DNA of 64,000 nt from Geomonas sp. Red32 (GTDB lineage Bacteria; Desulfobacterota; Desulfuromonadia; Geobacterales; Geobacteraceae): positions 160,970 to 224,969 of the forward strand of contig NZ_JAKLOY010000008.1 in assembly GCF_023652955.1 (NCBI RefSeq). Reading direction: 5' to 3'. Each line of letters starts with the position of its first letter. Position 1 is the stretch's first letter. Shown piece after piece: positions 48,506 to 57,442 of this stretch. The position numbers were made by a program, and so were the translations under genes. The notes under the pieces were generated by a model that made no database searches, was not told the origin of the DNA, and saw nothing but the letters and a program-made list of their open reading frames with translations.

Positions 48506-49857
48506 TAGAGACCGTACCTCTCGAGCATCCGTTTGAAGCTCCCGTACTCGACGTCCAAAAGGCGGGCGGCCTCCATCTTTTTCCCGCCGGTCGCCTCCAG
48601 CGCCTGGCGGACGGCCTGCCGCTTGATCTCCTCCAGGGTCCGGGGAGAAGAGCCGGGGGCGGCATCGGGGGCGGCGGCGAGGAGGCGGGAGACCTCCTCG
48701 GATCCGAGGGTCTCCCCGGCGAAGAGGGCGGCGCGCTTCATGACGCTCTTCAGCTCCCGGACGTTTCCCGGCCAGGGGTGGCGGGTCAGCATCATGAGCG
48801 CCTCGGGGCCGATGCGGGGCGGGACCCGCCGCAACTCCGCGGAGATCTCGTTCAGGAAGGTGCGCGCGAGAACGGGGATGTCCCCGCCCCTCTCCCGTAA
48901 CGGGGGGACGACGACCACCAGGTCGGCCAGCCGGTAGTAGAGGTCCTCGCGGAAGCGCCCTTCCCTCACCTCGGCCATGAGGTCGCGGTTGGTGGCGGCG
49001 ATGATGCGGACGTCGGCCGTCACCGGCTTGGTCCCCCCGACCGGGAAGAACCACTTCTGCTCCACCACCTGGAGGATCTTCGCCTGCAGCGCGGGGGAGG
49101 CGCAGTCGATGTCGTCGAGGAAGATGGTCCCTCCGCTGGCCTCCTCGAAGAGGCCGCTCTTGGCGGTGGCGGCACCGGTGAAGGCCCCCTTCACGTGTCC
49201 GAAGAGCTGGCTTTCCACCAGGGTGTCGGCCAGGGAGCTGACGGTGACCGGGACGAAGGGGTGGTGCCGCCGCTCGCTCAGCGAATGGATCAGCGAGGCG
49301 AGGTGGGATTTCCCCACCCCGGTCTCTCCCTGGATGACGAGGGAGTAGCCGGTGCCGGCGATGCGGCGGGCCTTGGCGGCCACCTCCTGCATGGCGGGGC
49401 TCTCTCCGAGGAAGAGCTCCAGGGCGGCCTGTTCCCGGCTCCGGAGGCGGGCAAGCTCGCGCTCCTGGAGGATGGGGGCGCCCGCCCGGGTGATGGCGGC
49501 CACCAGCTCGCGGCAGTCGAGAGGCTTCCTGACGTAGGCGGCGATGCCGAGCTCGATGGCCTTCAAGAGGTAGCCGGTCTCGGTGAAGGCGGTGCTGAAG
49601 ATGATCGGGAGCCCGGGGGCGGTTTCGCGCAGGCGCCGGGCGAGCTCCAGCCCGTCCATGACCGGCATCATGATGTCGGAGACCACCACGTCGGGGCGGT
49701 GGCGGGCGAAAAGGTCGGCCGCCTCGGCGCCGTTGGCGGCAGTCAGCACCTGGTCGAAGTACATCTCCAGCACGATGCCGATCCGCCCCCGCAGGTCCGG
49801 CTCGTCCTCCACGTAGAGGACCTTCAGGGCGCTTTTTTCATTCGTCTCACTCGTCAT
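48505..49857 (-). CDS. Sigma-54-dependent response regulator
   Basis: 450 residues. Receiver with acidic ED at 17-18 and phospho-acceptor D61 (SDIMMPVMDG), AAA+ domain with GETGVGKS and an intact GAFTGA, and a C-terminal Fis-type helix-turn-helix (KKMEAARLLDVEYGSFKRML). The start overlaps the kinase stop by 4 bp (ATGA), so the pair is translationally coupled. Confidence 0.93.
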   Translation of the reverse strand: MTSETNEKSALKVLYVEDEPDLRGRIGIVLEMYFDQVLTAANGAEAADLFARHRPDVVVSDIMMPVMDGLELARRLRETAPGLPIIFSTAFTETGYLLKAIELGIAAYVRKPLDCRELVAAITRAGAPILQERELARLRSREQAALELFLGESPAMQEVAAKARRIAGTGYSLVIQGETGVGKSHLASLIHSLSERRHHPFVPVTVSSLADTLVESQLFGHVKGAFTGAATAKSGLFEEASGGTIFLDDIDCASPALQAKILQVVEQKWFFPVGGTKPVTADVRIIAATNRDLMAEVREGRFREDLYYRLADLVVVVPPLRERGGDIPVLARTFLNEISAELRRVPPRIGPEALMMLTRHPWPGNVRELKSVMKRAALFAGETLGSEEVSRLLAAAPDAAPGSSPRTLEEIKRQAVRQALEATGGKKMEAARLLDVEYGSFKRMLERYGL

Positions 49858-51887
49858 CTCGGCTCCTCTCCTTCCGGCCGCACCTGGACCGCTCCTCCCA
49901 CCGCCCCGCCACCGGCTCCCCGCTCACCCTTCGGGCGGGGGACGGGGGATGGGCCGTGAGGGAGGGGGCCTCCCTCCGCAGCAGCGCCGCCCCCGGTTTC
50001 CCTTTGCGGCTGTTGCGGGAGCACCACCTGGAACACGGTGCCGTTTTCGTCCGAGCGGAAGGAGATATCCCCCCCCATGCTCTCCTCGACGATCAGCTTC
50101 GCCATGTACAGGCCGATGCCGGTCCCCTTCCCGTCCGTCTTGCTGGTGAAGTACGGCTCCCAGATCTTCTCGGCGATGTCGGCGGGGATGCCGCAGCCGT
50201 TGTCGAAGACCTCGATGACGGCCGACTCCTCACCTCCGTCGAGCGAGATCTCCACCATCCCCTGGCCGGAGGAGGTGTCTCCCCTTCCCCACCGGGCGGC
50301 CACCGCGTCGAAGGCGTTACTCACCAGGTTCAGCACCGACTGCTTGAACTCGTTATGGTAGCCGCGGATGATAAGCGGCCTCCCTCCGGCCCGGTCCTTA
50401 AGGCGCAAGGCGATCCCGGAGTTGGCGAACTGCGCCGAGACGAGCAGCATGACCTCCTGGATCTTTTCCCTCACGTCGAAGCTCTCCTCCACCTTTTCGG
50501 GGGAAAAGAAGTTCCGGAAATCCTCGATGGTATCGGACATGTAGTAAAGCTGCTTCTGGGCGTCCCCCTCGGCCTTCTCCAGGAAACGCCCGTCGAGCAT
50601 GCCGCGCTCCCAGGCCATCCGCAGGCTCTGGATCACCGCCCCGAGGGTGGCGAGCGGCTGGCGCCACTGGTGGGCGATGGCCCCGATCATCTCCCCCATG
50701 GCGGCCAGCCGGGCATGGCGGGCGAGCAGGCGCTCGTGCTGCAGGCGGCGCTCGGTCTCCTCCTCGACCCGCTGCGAGAGCCCCTGGTTCAGCTCCACCA
50801 GTTCCCGGTCGCGGGCGGCGAGCCGCGAGGCCATCTCGTCGAAGGCCTGCCCGAGCTCCCCGAGTTCGCCCCCCCGCACCGCATCCGAGACCCGGGTCCC
50901 GAGGTCCCCTCCCGCCAGGCGGTGGGACGCCTCCTGCAAAGATCTGATGCGGTTGACCAGGCAGACCTTGCCGATGAAGGTGGCGATCAGCACGGCCACG
51001 AGGAGCACCGGCGAGAGGATGGCTACGCTGGTCAATTCGGCCCGGCGCGCATTGACCATGGTCTGCTGGACCGGGAGCACCGTGCTCAGGTAGAGATACG
51101 GCGTCTCTTCCCCGTGGAGCTTGAGATTGCCGTGGGCGACGATGGTGTCGTCCCCGGTGCGCAAGGCCCCGCCGGTCTCTCCCTGCAGGCTCGCGAGCTC
51201 GGCCCGGGAAAGGCGGCTCCCGATGGGGAGTCCGGCCTCGCGGTTGCGGTAGATCACCACCCCCTGGTGGTCGGCCAACAGGAACGAGGTCCCGCTCGGG
51301 AGCCCGGACTCCAGGAGGAGCTGGTTGAGGTGGGCGAAATCGATACTGATGATGATGGCCCCCGCGACCTCCCCCCCGCTTCCGAAGTAGGGGCAGCCGA
51401 AGCCGAGGTTGGGTTTGCCGGAGATCTTGCCGAGGCCGGCCTCGCCCGACGAGAAGTTCCGGGTCCGGAGGGCGTTTTCGAAGGCGCGGTTTCCCCGCAG
51501 GGAGATCGACTGGTTGAAGGGGAGCGCCGAGGCCCAGATATCCCCGGTGCGGTCGGTGATGACGATGTTGCTGTACTCGGGGGTGATCCTCATGATGTCG
51601 GCGAGCACGCGGTTGACCGCCCCGGCGCGGTGCATCTTCACGTCGGCGAGCTGGGCGAGCGCCATGGCGAGCTGCTGGGCGTCGCCGGTCAGGTTGTACT
51701 GCTCGGAAAGGATGCCGCGGGCGAGCAGGTTGGCCTCGGTGAGCCCCTCGTTGAGGGCGGCGCGGCGCTGCTGCCAGCTTGAGTAGGTGATGAGGGCGAC
51801 CGCGGGCAAGGAGAGGAGCAGCACCATCAAGACGAGGTGGGTCCGTAGCGAGCGGGAAAGGAAAAACCTGTAGAAGGAGTCGATCAT
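49854..51887 (-). CDS. Cache-domain sensor histidine kinase
   Basis: 677 residues from ATG 51887 (an in-frame TTG at 51905 is the alternative). Membrane helices at about 17-38 and 285-305 flank a large periplasmic double-Cache-like sensor (NIVITDRTGDIWAS, FLLADHQGVVIYRN). A HAMP domain, coiled-coil, H-box GAIAHQWRQPLATL and HATPase domain follow. The last ~45 residues (from about ETGGGAAAEGG) are a Gly/Pro/Arg-rich tail encoded by GC-rich repeat DNA at about 49860-49990, so the tail is probably an acquired extension. Divergent from an orphan binding-protein gene that may supply or share its ligand. Confidence 0.9.
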   Translation of the reverse strand: MIDSFYRFFLSRSLRTHLVLMVLLLSLPAVALITYSSWQQRRAALNEGLTEANLLARGILSEQYNLTGDAQQLAMALAQLADVKMHRAGAVNRVLADIMRITPEYSNIVITDRTGDIWASALPFNQSISLRGNRAFENALRTRNFSSGEAGLGKISGKPNLGFGCPYFGSGGEVAGAIIISIDFAHLNQLLLESGLPSGTSFLLADHQGVVIYRNREAGLPIGSRLSRAELASLQGETGGALRTGDDTIVAHGNLKLHGEETPYLYLSTVLPVQQTMVNARRAELTSVAILSPVLLVAVLIATFIGKVCLVNRIRSLQEASHRLAGGDLGTRVSDAVRGGELGELGQAFDEMASRLAARDRELVELNQGLSQRVEEETERRLQHERLLARHARLAAMGEMIGAIAHQWRQPLATLGAVIQSLRMAWERGMLDGRFLEKAEGDAQKQLYYMSDTIEDFRNFFSPEKVEESFDVREKIQEVMLLVSAQFANSGIALRLKDRAGGRPLIIRGYHNEFKQSVLNLVSNAFDAVAARWGRGDTSSGQGMVEISLDGGEESAVIEVFDNGCGIPADIAEKIWEPYFTSKTDGKGTGIGLYMAKLIVEESMGGDISFRSDENGTVFQVVLPQQPQRETGGGAAAEGGPLPHGPSPVPRPKGERGAGGGAVGGAVQVRPEGEEPR

Positions 51888-52270
51888 GCGGCGTCTCTTG
51901 AGCAAGGGGACTGCGGCAGTCTAATATCTCCCGCCGATTTTGCCAACGCTTTTCGCACACCGCCCGCGTGTACGCCCCCCGCTAATGCCCGCCATTACCC
52001 GCAATTGCCAACGTTTGCCCGTCGCCCCCATTGCCGCAGGGAGAGCGGTCCCCCCCTTTGCGAAGGGGGGACAGGGGGGATTTTTCCATCCACCCTCCCC
52101 CCTGGTTACCCATCCCCCCCCGCGCCTTTCCCCGGGTCCCATCCCTCAACATCATTGACTGGACAGCGCAGTCTTTAACATTAAAATTTGTACATTATGT
52201 ATTTTGCCCGGCACTGCGCAGTCCAATCTCGGCATTCAGGCCGGCAACAGAGATGAACAAAGGACAAGTC
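51888..52270. other. Divergent intergenic region with G/C-run repeat and inverted repeat
   Basis: No gene. A G-run palindrome (CCCCCCTTTGCGAAGGGGGG core, about 52052-52072) is followed by more C-runs to 52135. Near the binding-protein gene, TGGACAGCGCAGT (52160-52172) and ACTGCGCAGTCCA (52213-52225) form a 13-bp inverted repeat with one mismatch around an AT-rich core (TTTAACATTAAAATTTG), a likely promoter/operator. Confidence 0.6.
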
Positions 52271-53242
52271 ATGAAAAAGCATCTGCTTTTCATTCTGGTT
52301 TTGCTCCACATATCGCAGAGTTCCGCCGCCGTTGCCGCCGATGTCGTCCGCGTAGGCAACCTCAAGCTCGCCCACTTCGGCGCCGTTTCCTACATGAAGG
52401 AGATAGCGCCGAAGTACAACCTGAAGATCGAGGAGCGGTTTTTCCCGAAAGGGATCGACATCTTCCCGGCCATGGTGGCGGGTGAAATCGATGTCGCGGC
52501 CAGCGGAGCGGAGGGCGCCGTCGCCGCCCGTGCCGCAGGTATCCCCATTTATATCGTGGCGGGGTTCGCCAAAGGGGGCGCCCGCATCGTGGGGCGTTCC
52601 GACCGGAAATGGCACTCGGTAGCAGACCTCAAGGGGAAAAGGGTTGGTGCCGTCAGGGGGGGAGCCCAGGAGCTGCTCCTTTTGGCGGAACTGGCCAAAC
52701 ACCACCTCTCCTTCTCCGACAAGCGCGGCAAGGATGTTCAAGTGGTTTACCTCCCTAACTACGGGGAGTTGAACCAGGCCCTGCTGACCCATTACGTCGA
52801 CGCCATCTGTCAATCGGAACCCCAGTCGGCCCAGGCCATCCGCAAGGGGTTCGGCGTTGAAATCGTGAAACCGTTCGACACCCCGCTGGGCGATCCGACC
52901 CGGGCCCTGACCATGACCCAGCGGCTGTACACTAAAAAAGACGTCGCCCAGAGGCTATTGAAATGTTTCGTCGAAGCGACCAGGACCTTCCTCGCCAATC
53001 CCGCCCTCGCCGAGAAGTATGTCCGCGAAAGCATGTTCAAGGGACAGCTCAGCAGCCAGGAATACCGTATGGCGGTGGCCAATTCACCGTTTACCTACGA
53101 CATCACCGTGCGGCACATACAGACGACCACTGAACTGATGGCGAAATACGGGATCGGGAAGATGGCAAAGCCCCCCGTGGCGAAGGAGTACGTAAAGACC
53201 GATCTCCTGGAGAAGGCCAAGCGCGCCCTTGCGGTGAGGTAG
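52271..53242 (+). CDS. Orphan NitT/TauT-type ABC transporter substrate-binding protein
   Basis: 323 residues from ATG 52271 (AAAGGA 7 nt upstream). Signal peptide ending at AVAA, then a type-2 periplasmic binding fold: [50 protein letters not shown] and [10 protein letters not shown]. Relatives bind nitrate, taurine, thiamin precursors or aliphatic sulfonates. No permease or ATPase gene lies nearby, so it may feed a transporter elsewhere or present a ligand to the divergent Cache kinase. Ligand not assignable. Confidence 0.87.
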   Translation: MKKHLLFILVLLHISQSSAAVAADVVRVGNLKLAHFGAVSYMKEIAPKYNLKIEERFFPKGIDIFPAMVAGEIDVAASGAEGAVAARAAGIPIYIVAGFAKGGARIVGRSDRKWHSVADLKGKRVGAVRGGAQELLLLAELAKHHLSFSDKRGKDVQVVYLPNYGELNQALLTHYVDAICQSEPQSAQAIRKGFGVEIVKPFDTPLGDPTRALTMTQRLYTKKDVAQRLLKCFVEATRTFLANPALAEKYVRESMFKGQLSSQEYRMAVANSPFTYDITVRHIQTTTELMAKYGIGKMAKPPVAKEYVKTDLLEKAKRALAVR

Positions 53243-53288
53243 ACAACGGAGCCCGCTCTCGTCAGCTCCGCCGAGCCCTACGGCATCA

Positions 53289-53429
53289 GCCAGACGGGAA
53301 GCCTTGATGGGGGCATTTGAATATCTCTCCTCCGGCGTCTGGTCCCGCCGCCTCACCCAAGAACACCGCCTTGTCTATCTTGTCCGCGATGATCGTATTG
53401 ACTTCCTCCAGGCACGCTACCACTACTGA
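53289..53429 (+). pseudogene. Remnant of a YoeB/Txe-family toxin (C-terminal part only)
   Basis: The frame ending at TGA 53429 reads [19 protein letters not shown] and ends FLQARYHY, the diagnostic C-terminus of YoeB mRNA interferases. The N-terminal half is missing: upstream the frame runs without a ribosome site into the end of the binding-protein gene. No YefM antitoxin is adjacent. A decayed toxin-antitoxin module. Confidence 0.72.
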
Positions 53430-53488
53430 CTCTTCACATCCGCGGGCCACTGCTCCCTCCCCTATACTCAAATCCCCCCTCCTCTCCA

Positions 53489-53575
53489 TCGTCCATCCGA
53501 GCCCCTAGAAAGATGCGGACACACTTCGGCGAGGAGGCCTTGCTGGCTCTTGCTATTCAAGAACAAGCAGATTAA
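53489..53575 (+). pseudogene. Fragment of a ParB-like gene
   Basis: A 32-bp stretch at 53511-53542 matches 57856-57887 of the intact parB at 31 of 32 positions, and similarity extends over about 53489-53549. The fragment encodes MRTHFGEEALLALA against MRTHFDEEALANLA, then stops at 53573; upstream the HPSP segment is out of frame and followed by TAG. A partial duplication or relic of a second parB-like gene. Confidence 0.7.
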
Positions 53576-53624
53576 GGTAACCGGCATTAGCAGCCGCCGT
53601 AACTGCCCAAGGGAGACAGAAGAG

Positions 53625-55244
53625 ATGATAGTGACGCACCTGACCAGAGTGGGACGGTCATTACAGAGTTGGCTTGTTGGCCTGCTGTTGCTTGTGGCAG
53701 CTTTGGCAGTACATCCGGCAAAGGCAGCAGCAGTTGAAAAGGGGAGCGTGGTGACCCTGGAGATCTCCTCCACCGGGAAAGGGCTCATCGACAAAGAGAT
53801 CACCCGCCGCTCGGTTGAGGTGATCAAGAACCGTCTGGAGTCGATCGGCATTACCGACGGCTCCGTTGAGCAACGGGGAGAGCGGTGGATCACCCTCCGT
53901 GTGGGGCGGAGCGGGTCGGAGCTGGATTCGGTCATCGAGTTTCTCGTCAGGCCGTCCCGGCTGGAGTTCAAACTGGTCAAGGACGCCAACTCCCCGGAAG
54001 AAACTCGCGCCGATACGGAAACCATCTACGAATCGAGGCTCGATGGCGACGGAAAGGTGGAAGAAATCCCCTATCTGGTCCTAAAGAAGCCGCTCCTCTC
54101 CGGGGATCTGGTGGAAAGTGCCGAGGTCACCTTCGTCGATACCGGTGGCGCCGGCATACCGGTCATCGATCTCGTTTTAAACAAGAAAGGGAGCGAGCTC
54201 CTTGCCAAGGTGACCGAGGCATCCATCGGAGAGAAAATTGCCATCGCGGTCGACGGCAATGTGGTCTCCGCCCCGGTGATCCGTACCGCGATTACCGGAG
54301 GGCGGCTGCAGGTAACCGGCGGCTTCTCCGTTGATGAGGCCCGCGATCTGGCTAAGGCGATCCAGTCGGGGGTGCTGCCCGCCTCGATACGGGTCGCCGA
54401 CCGGCACGAAGCAGGCTCTGCCGGGCCTCCCCAGACCGGCCCCGAGGTCAATGTGGACGAGGTAGCCGATGGCCGGGTGCCCCCCCACACGGACAACTTT
54501 GCGGTGGTCATCGGCATCGAAACCTATCGGGACATCAAGGGGGTCGATTTTGCCGTGCACGACGCCAAGACGGTGCAGCTGTACCTGACCAAGCTCATGG
54601 GATACCCGGAGGAGAACGTCGTCTTTCTCCCCAACGAAAGGGCCACCAAGTCCGACCTGGAAAAATACCTGGGGGCCTGGCTTAAGAACCGGGTAAACCC
54701 GCAGAGTACCGTTTTCGTCTATTACGCAGGCCACGGCGCCCCCAATCCGGCCAGCGGCGAGCCGTACCTGGTCCCCTACGATGGCGATCCCAACTATCTG
54801 GAAACCACCGCCTATCCGCTGAAAAGGCTCTACGCGGGACTCGCCCAGCTCCCGGCCAAACAGGTGGTGGTCGTGCTCGATTCCTGTTTCTCCGGCTCCG
54901 GAGGTCGGTCGGTGCTGGCCAAAGGCGCGCGCCCGCTGGTCATGTCGGTGGAGGCGCCTCCCCCGTTGAAGGAGAACATGGTGGTGCTGGCCGCCGCCGG
55001 CGCAAGCCAGATCAGCACCTCGTACGACAAGCGGGGGCACGGACTTTTCACCTACTATCTGCTCAAAGGGTTGAAGGGAGCTGCTGCAGCGGGAAGGGAG
55101 GGGTCGATCACGGTGGAAGGGCTGTACCGGTACCTCCTTCCCGAAGTGGAAAAGAACGCCCGGTTGCAAAATGTCGAACAGACGCCGGTTATTACGCCGA
55201 GCCTGGCGACCATCAAGGATATCGGCAAGCTGCGTCTGCGCTGA
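53625..55244 (+). CDS. Exported caspase-like peptidase fused to a SecD-like periplasmic domain
   Basis: 539 residues from ATG 53625 (GGGAGA upstream; the longer frame adds an implausible leader). Signal peptide to about residue 36. Residues about 44-258 match the SecD P1 periplasmic region: RRSVEVIKNRLESIGITDGS, the head domain with VSAPVIRTAITGGRLQVTGG and the closing FSVDEARDLAKAIQSGVLPAS. Residues about 291-530 are a peptidase C14 (caspase) fold with the dyad His370 (YYAGHG) and Cys421 (LDSCFSGSGG). The SecD membrane channel is absent. Caspase-like bacterial proteases cleave after basic or acidic residues, here probably in the periplasm. The convergent DUF4384 gene is a known type of caspase companion. 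Confidence 0.9.
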   Translation: MIVTHLTRVGRSLQSWLVGLLLLVAALAVHPAKAAAVEKGSVVTLEISSTGKGLIDKEITRRSVEVIKNRLESIGITDGSVEQRGERWITLRVGRSGSELDSVIEFLVRPSRLEFKLVKDANSPEETRADTETIYESRLDGDGKVEEIPYLVLKKPLLSGDLVESAEVTFVDTGGAGIPVIDLVLNKKGSELLAKVTEASIGEKIAIAVDGNVVSAPVIRTAITGGRLQVTGGFSVDEARDLAKAIQSGVLPASIRVADRHEAGSAGPPQTGPEVNVDEVADGRVPPHTDNFAVVIGIETYRDIKGVDFAVHDAKTVQLYLTKLMGYPEENVVFLPNERATKSDLEKYLGAWLKNRVNPQSTVFVYYAGHGAPNPASGEPYLVPYDGDPNYLETTAYPLKRLYAGLAQLPAKQVVVVLDSCFSGSGGRSVLAKGARPLVMSVEAPPPLKENMVVLAAAGASQISTSYDKRGHGLFTYYLLKGLKGAAAAGREGSITVEGLYRYLLPEVEKNARLQNVEQTPVITPSLATIKDIGKLRLR

Positions 55245-55313
55245 CCGGTAAAGCGGCCGGTAAAGGGAACGGCGGTCAGAGGCCAGCCGGGGCGGCAGCC
55301 GGTGTTGGTGGGG

Positions 55314-56192
55314 TCAGCGAGGCACGATTTTGTAGTCGATGGTGTATTCACCCCAATCGGCGGGATCTAACTGCATAAGACGTCTCAGCAGGTCGCTGAC
55401 CAGGCCGGTAGATTTGGCGTCGTACACCTTGAACCCCTGCTGAAACCCGCTGCTCAGGAGAGGTTCCTCCTGCCTGGTGGCAATGATCTTGATCCGCTCC
55501 ACGGCACCGGTAGCTTTGAATTCAGGCAGGAGCATGGCTTTGAGCCGGATGCCCGTCTCGGGCGGTGGAAAGGTCACCAGTTGGTTGGCGTGGGTGAAGT
55601 TGTCGCGCAGGCTGGAGTTCGGAAGCAGCTGGGTCACCGAGTTGTCGGCACCGACCACGAAGAGGTAGACATAACTGTCTGAGCTGACCTGGTAATGGAG
55701 CTCCACCAAATCGCCTTCCGGTAAACGGTCCCGGGACAGCGCCGCCTTTATAGTGATCCCTTCATCCCCTTTCGGATAGATCGGCCTCACGAGTGCCTTG
55801 ATCTTTACACGGTAGCGGTTCGGGTCGGCCGCGTCCCGCTCCTGTTTCAGCACCTCGACTTTTTCGATGCGGCCGCGGACTCTGGCAAAAACCATGTCAT
55901 CGGCCAGCTGGCCGTTACTGACCAGGGTGTGGGAGCGGATAAAGACGCCGACAGCGCTTTCCACGGCCGCTCGTTCCGCCTCCAGCTTGGCCCGCTGGAT
56001 CACCTCGACGGCAGACTCCAGGTCGCTCCCTACCGATTCCCCCACCGCCTCAACCACGACCGGTTCCTCAGCGGCAAGAGCGGCACGCGTCGCTCCCGGC
56101 ATCAAAAGGGTAATGGCCGACCACACGAGCATCGCGGTGGTTACCCGCGCGGCCAGTTTGCATAAGCGAGCTATTTTCCGGACTGAATCCAC
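55314..56192 (-). CDS. Exported DUF4384 protein, partner candidate of the caspase
   Basis: 292 residues from GTG 56192, preferred because GGGAGGGG lies just upstream; a TTG at 56225 is possible. Signal peptide/anchor ends near AALAAE. Residues about 45-140 form a helical LPP20/FlgT-like domain (AVEVIQRAKLEAERAAVESA, VRGRIEKVEVLKQE). Residues about 165-260 match DUF4384 (GDLVELHYQVSSDSYVYLFV, SVTQLLPN). DUF4384 modules often occur in or beside bacterial caspase-like proteins. Convergent to the caspase gene, 69 bp apart. Confidence 0.8.
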   Translation of the reverse strand: MDSVRKIARLCKLAARVTTAMLVWSAITLLMPGATRAALAAEEPVVVEAVGESVGSDLESAVEVIQRAKLEAERAAVESAVGVFIRSHTLVSNGQLADDMVFARVRGRIEKVEVLKQERDAADPNRYRVKIKALVRPIYPKGDEGITIKAALSRDRLPEGDLVELHYQVSSDSYVYLFVVGADNSVTQLLPNSSLRDNFTHANQLVTFPPPETGIRLKAMLLPEFKATGAVERIKIIATRQEEPLLSSGFQQGFKVYDAKSTGLVSDLLRRLMQLDPADWGEYTIDYKIVPR

Positions 56193-56437
56193 CGCCCCTC
56201 CCACCTCTTCAATCCTGCCGATCAAAAAGCGGCTTTTTGAAATGCAGAGTTAACTCCCTGACCATCAGGTGATGACTCCCGAAGAACACGCCAAACGGAG
56301 TATCACCTTGCACTTGCTTTGCCAAGAACTTTCATGCAGCTACTGCCGCGCATACTCCTCTCCCGCTTTGCACCCCTCCCGGCCCCCCCGTCCCACGCCT
56401 TCCCCGTGTAGAGAGTTGCCCCCTTCTCGCGCTGCTC

Positions 56438-57442
56438 TCACCACCGCAGGTGGTGGAGGCGATAGTCGTTGCGGAGCAACGTTTCTCCCGCCATGGCTCC
56501 GGCACAGATGGTCGAGTGTGCGACACCGAGCTCGGCGGCTACCGCCTTGCCGGGGTGAGTGTTGCGTATGTACGCCAGGTAACAGACGATGCTGCGCGCC
56601 TTCCGGACCTCGGGAGCCCGGCTCCGCTGCCGCACCTGCTCCGGGCTCAGCCCGATCGCGGCGGCTACCTTTTCGACGACTTCCGTTACCGAAACCACTG
56701 CGCAGTTTCGAGAGAAGATGTTCGCCGCCCTCCCCCGCACCGGCGCCCGTTGCCACTCCTGAGCTTCCTCTATTCCCCGCACGAAGGCGCTGGTGCCGAG
56801 AACTCGCCCGTCACACCGCGTTGGATCCGCCTCTACGCCTAGCCTTCGCACCCGCCGCTTTCCTCCCCCGGCCAACTCCCGCCGCTCGCCTTGCCCCACG
56901 CCCGCCTTCACGAACCGGCGGTAGGCCAGGAGGCAGCGGACCCTTTTCCTGCCGAAACTGTCCAGCACCTCTCCGCTTTGCCATCCCAGCACCGTCGCCC
57001 CCATGATCGCACCATGGCCGCACCAGGGGTGGCTCTCTAGATCCTTGTATTTCGCCACTTCGCCCGAGCGCAACGGGTGGAGGTGGAGGTAGCGGACCAA
57101 CTCTTTGAGGGTGTTGTCCTCGCAGGCCACCGACTTGTAGCGCCCGCGGAACAGGCGCCCGCGGCGGCCGTGCCGCTTGTTAAAGCCACGGGCATAGCCG
57201 ACCAAGAGCGGCAGCATCAAGGTGGTGAGCCTTTGCGTGGTAGGGCGAAGAAGCAGGTGGAAGTGGTCGGGCAGCAGGACCCAGGCGAGGCACCTGGTCC
57301 CCGTCCGGGTGAGGAGAGGTTCCAGGATTCTGAGGAAGAGGTCACGGTCGGTATCGTCCTCGAAGAGCCGTTGGCCCGTGACGGCTTTGACGATGACGTG
57401 CTGGAGAAGTTCGACCTGATCTATGCGAGCGAGGGTAGGCAT
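56438..57442 (-). CDS. REP-associated tyrosine transposase (RAYT) with DnaA-like C-terminal domain
   Basis: 334 residues. Y1 HUH nuclease: HFH at 60-62 (LLPDHFHLLLRP) and the catalytic Tyr probably Y118 (LVRYLHLHPLR). Residues about 240-330 form a helix-turn-helix region resembling DnaA domain IV (GLSPEQVRQRSRAPEVRKA, GVAHSTICAG). RAYTs are single-copy enzymes linked to spread of REP palindromes. Several palindromic families occur in this window. No terminal repeats of a mobile IS were seen around it. Confidence 0.87.
   Translation of the reverse strand: MPTLARIDQVELLQHVIVKAVTGQRLFEDDTDRDLFLRILEPLLTRTGTRCLAWVLLPDHFHLLLRPTTQRLTTLMLPLLVGYARGFNKRHGRRGRLFRGRYKSVACEDNTLKELVRYLHLHPLRSGEVAKYKDLESHPWCGHGAIMGATVLGWQSGEVLDSFGRKRVRCLLAYRRFVKAGVGQGERRELAGGGKRRVRRLGVEADPTRCDGRVLGTSAFVRGIEEAQEWQRAPVRGRAANIFSRNCAVVSVTEVVEKVAAAIGLSPEQVRQRSRAPEVRKARSIVCYLAYIRNTHPGKAVAAELGVAHSTICAGAMAGETLLRNDYRLHHLRW

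Noticed and set aside
53468..54025. 185-codon minus-strand frame over the ParB fragment and caspase start
   Set aside because: It resembles the antisense of parB only because both DNA copies are related; the sense strand carries the meaningful protein.
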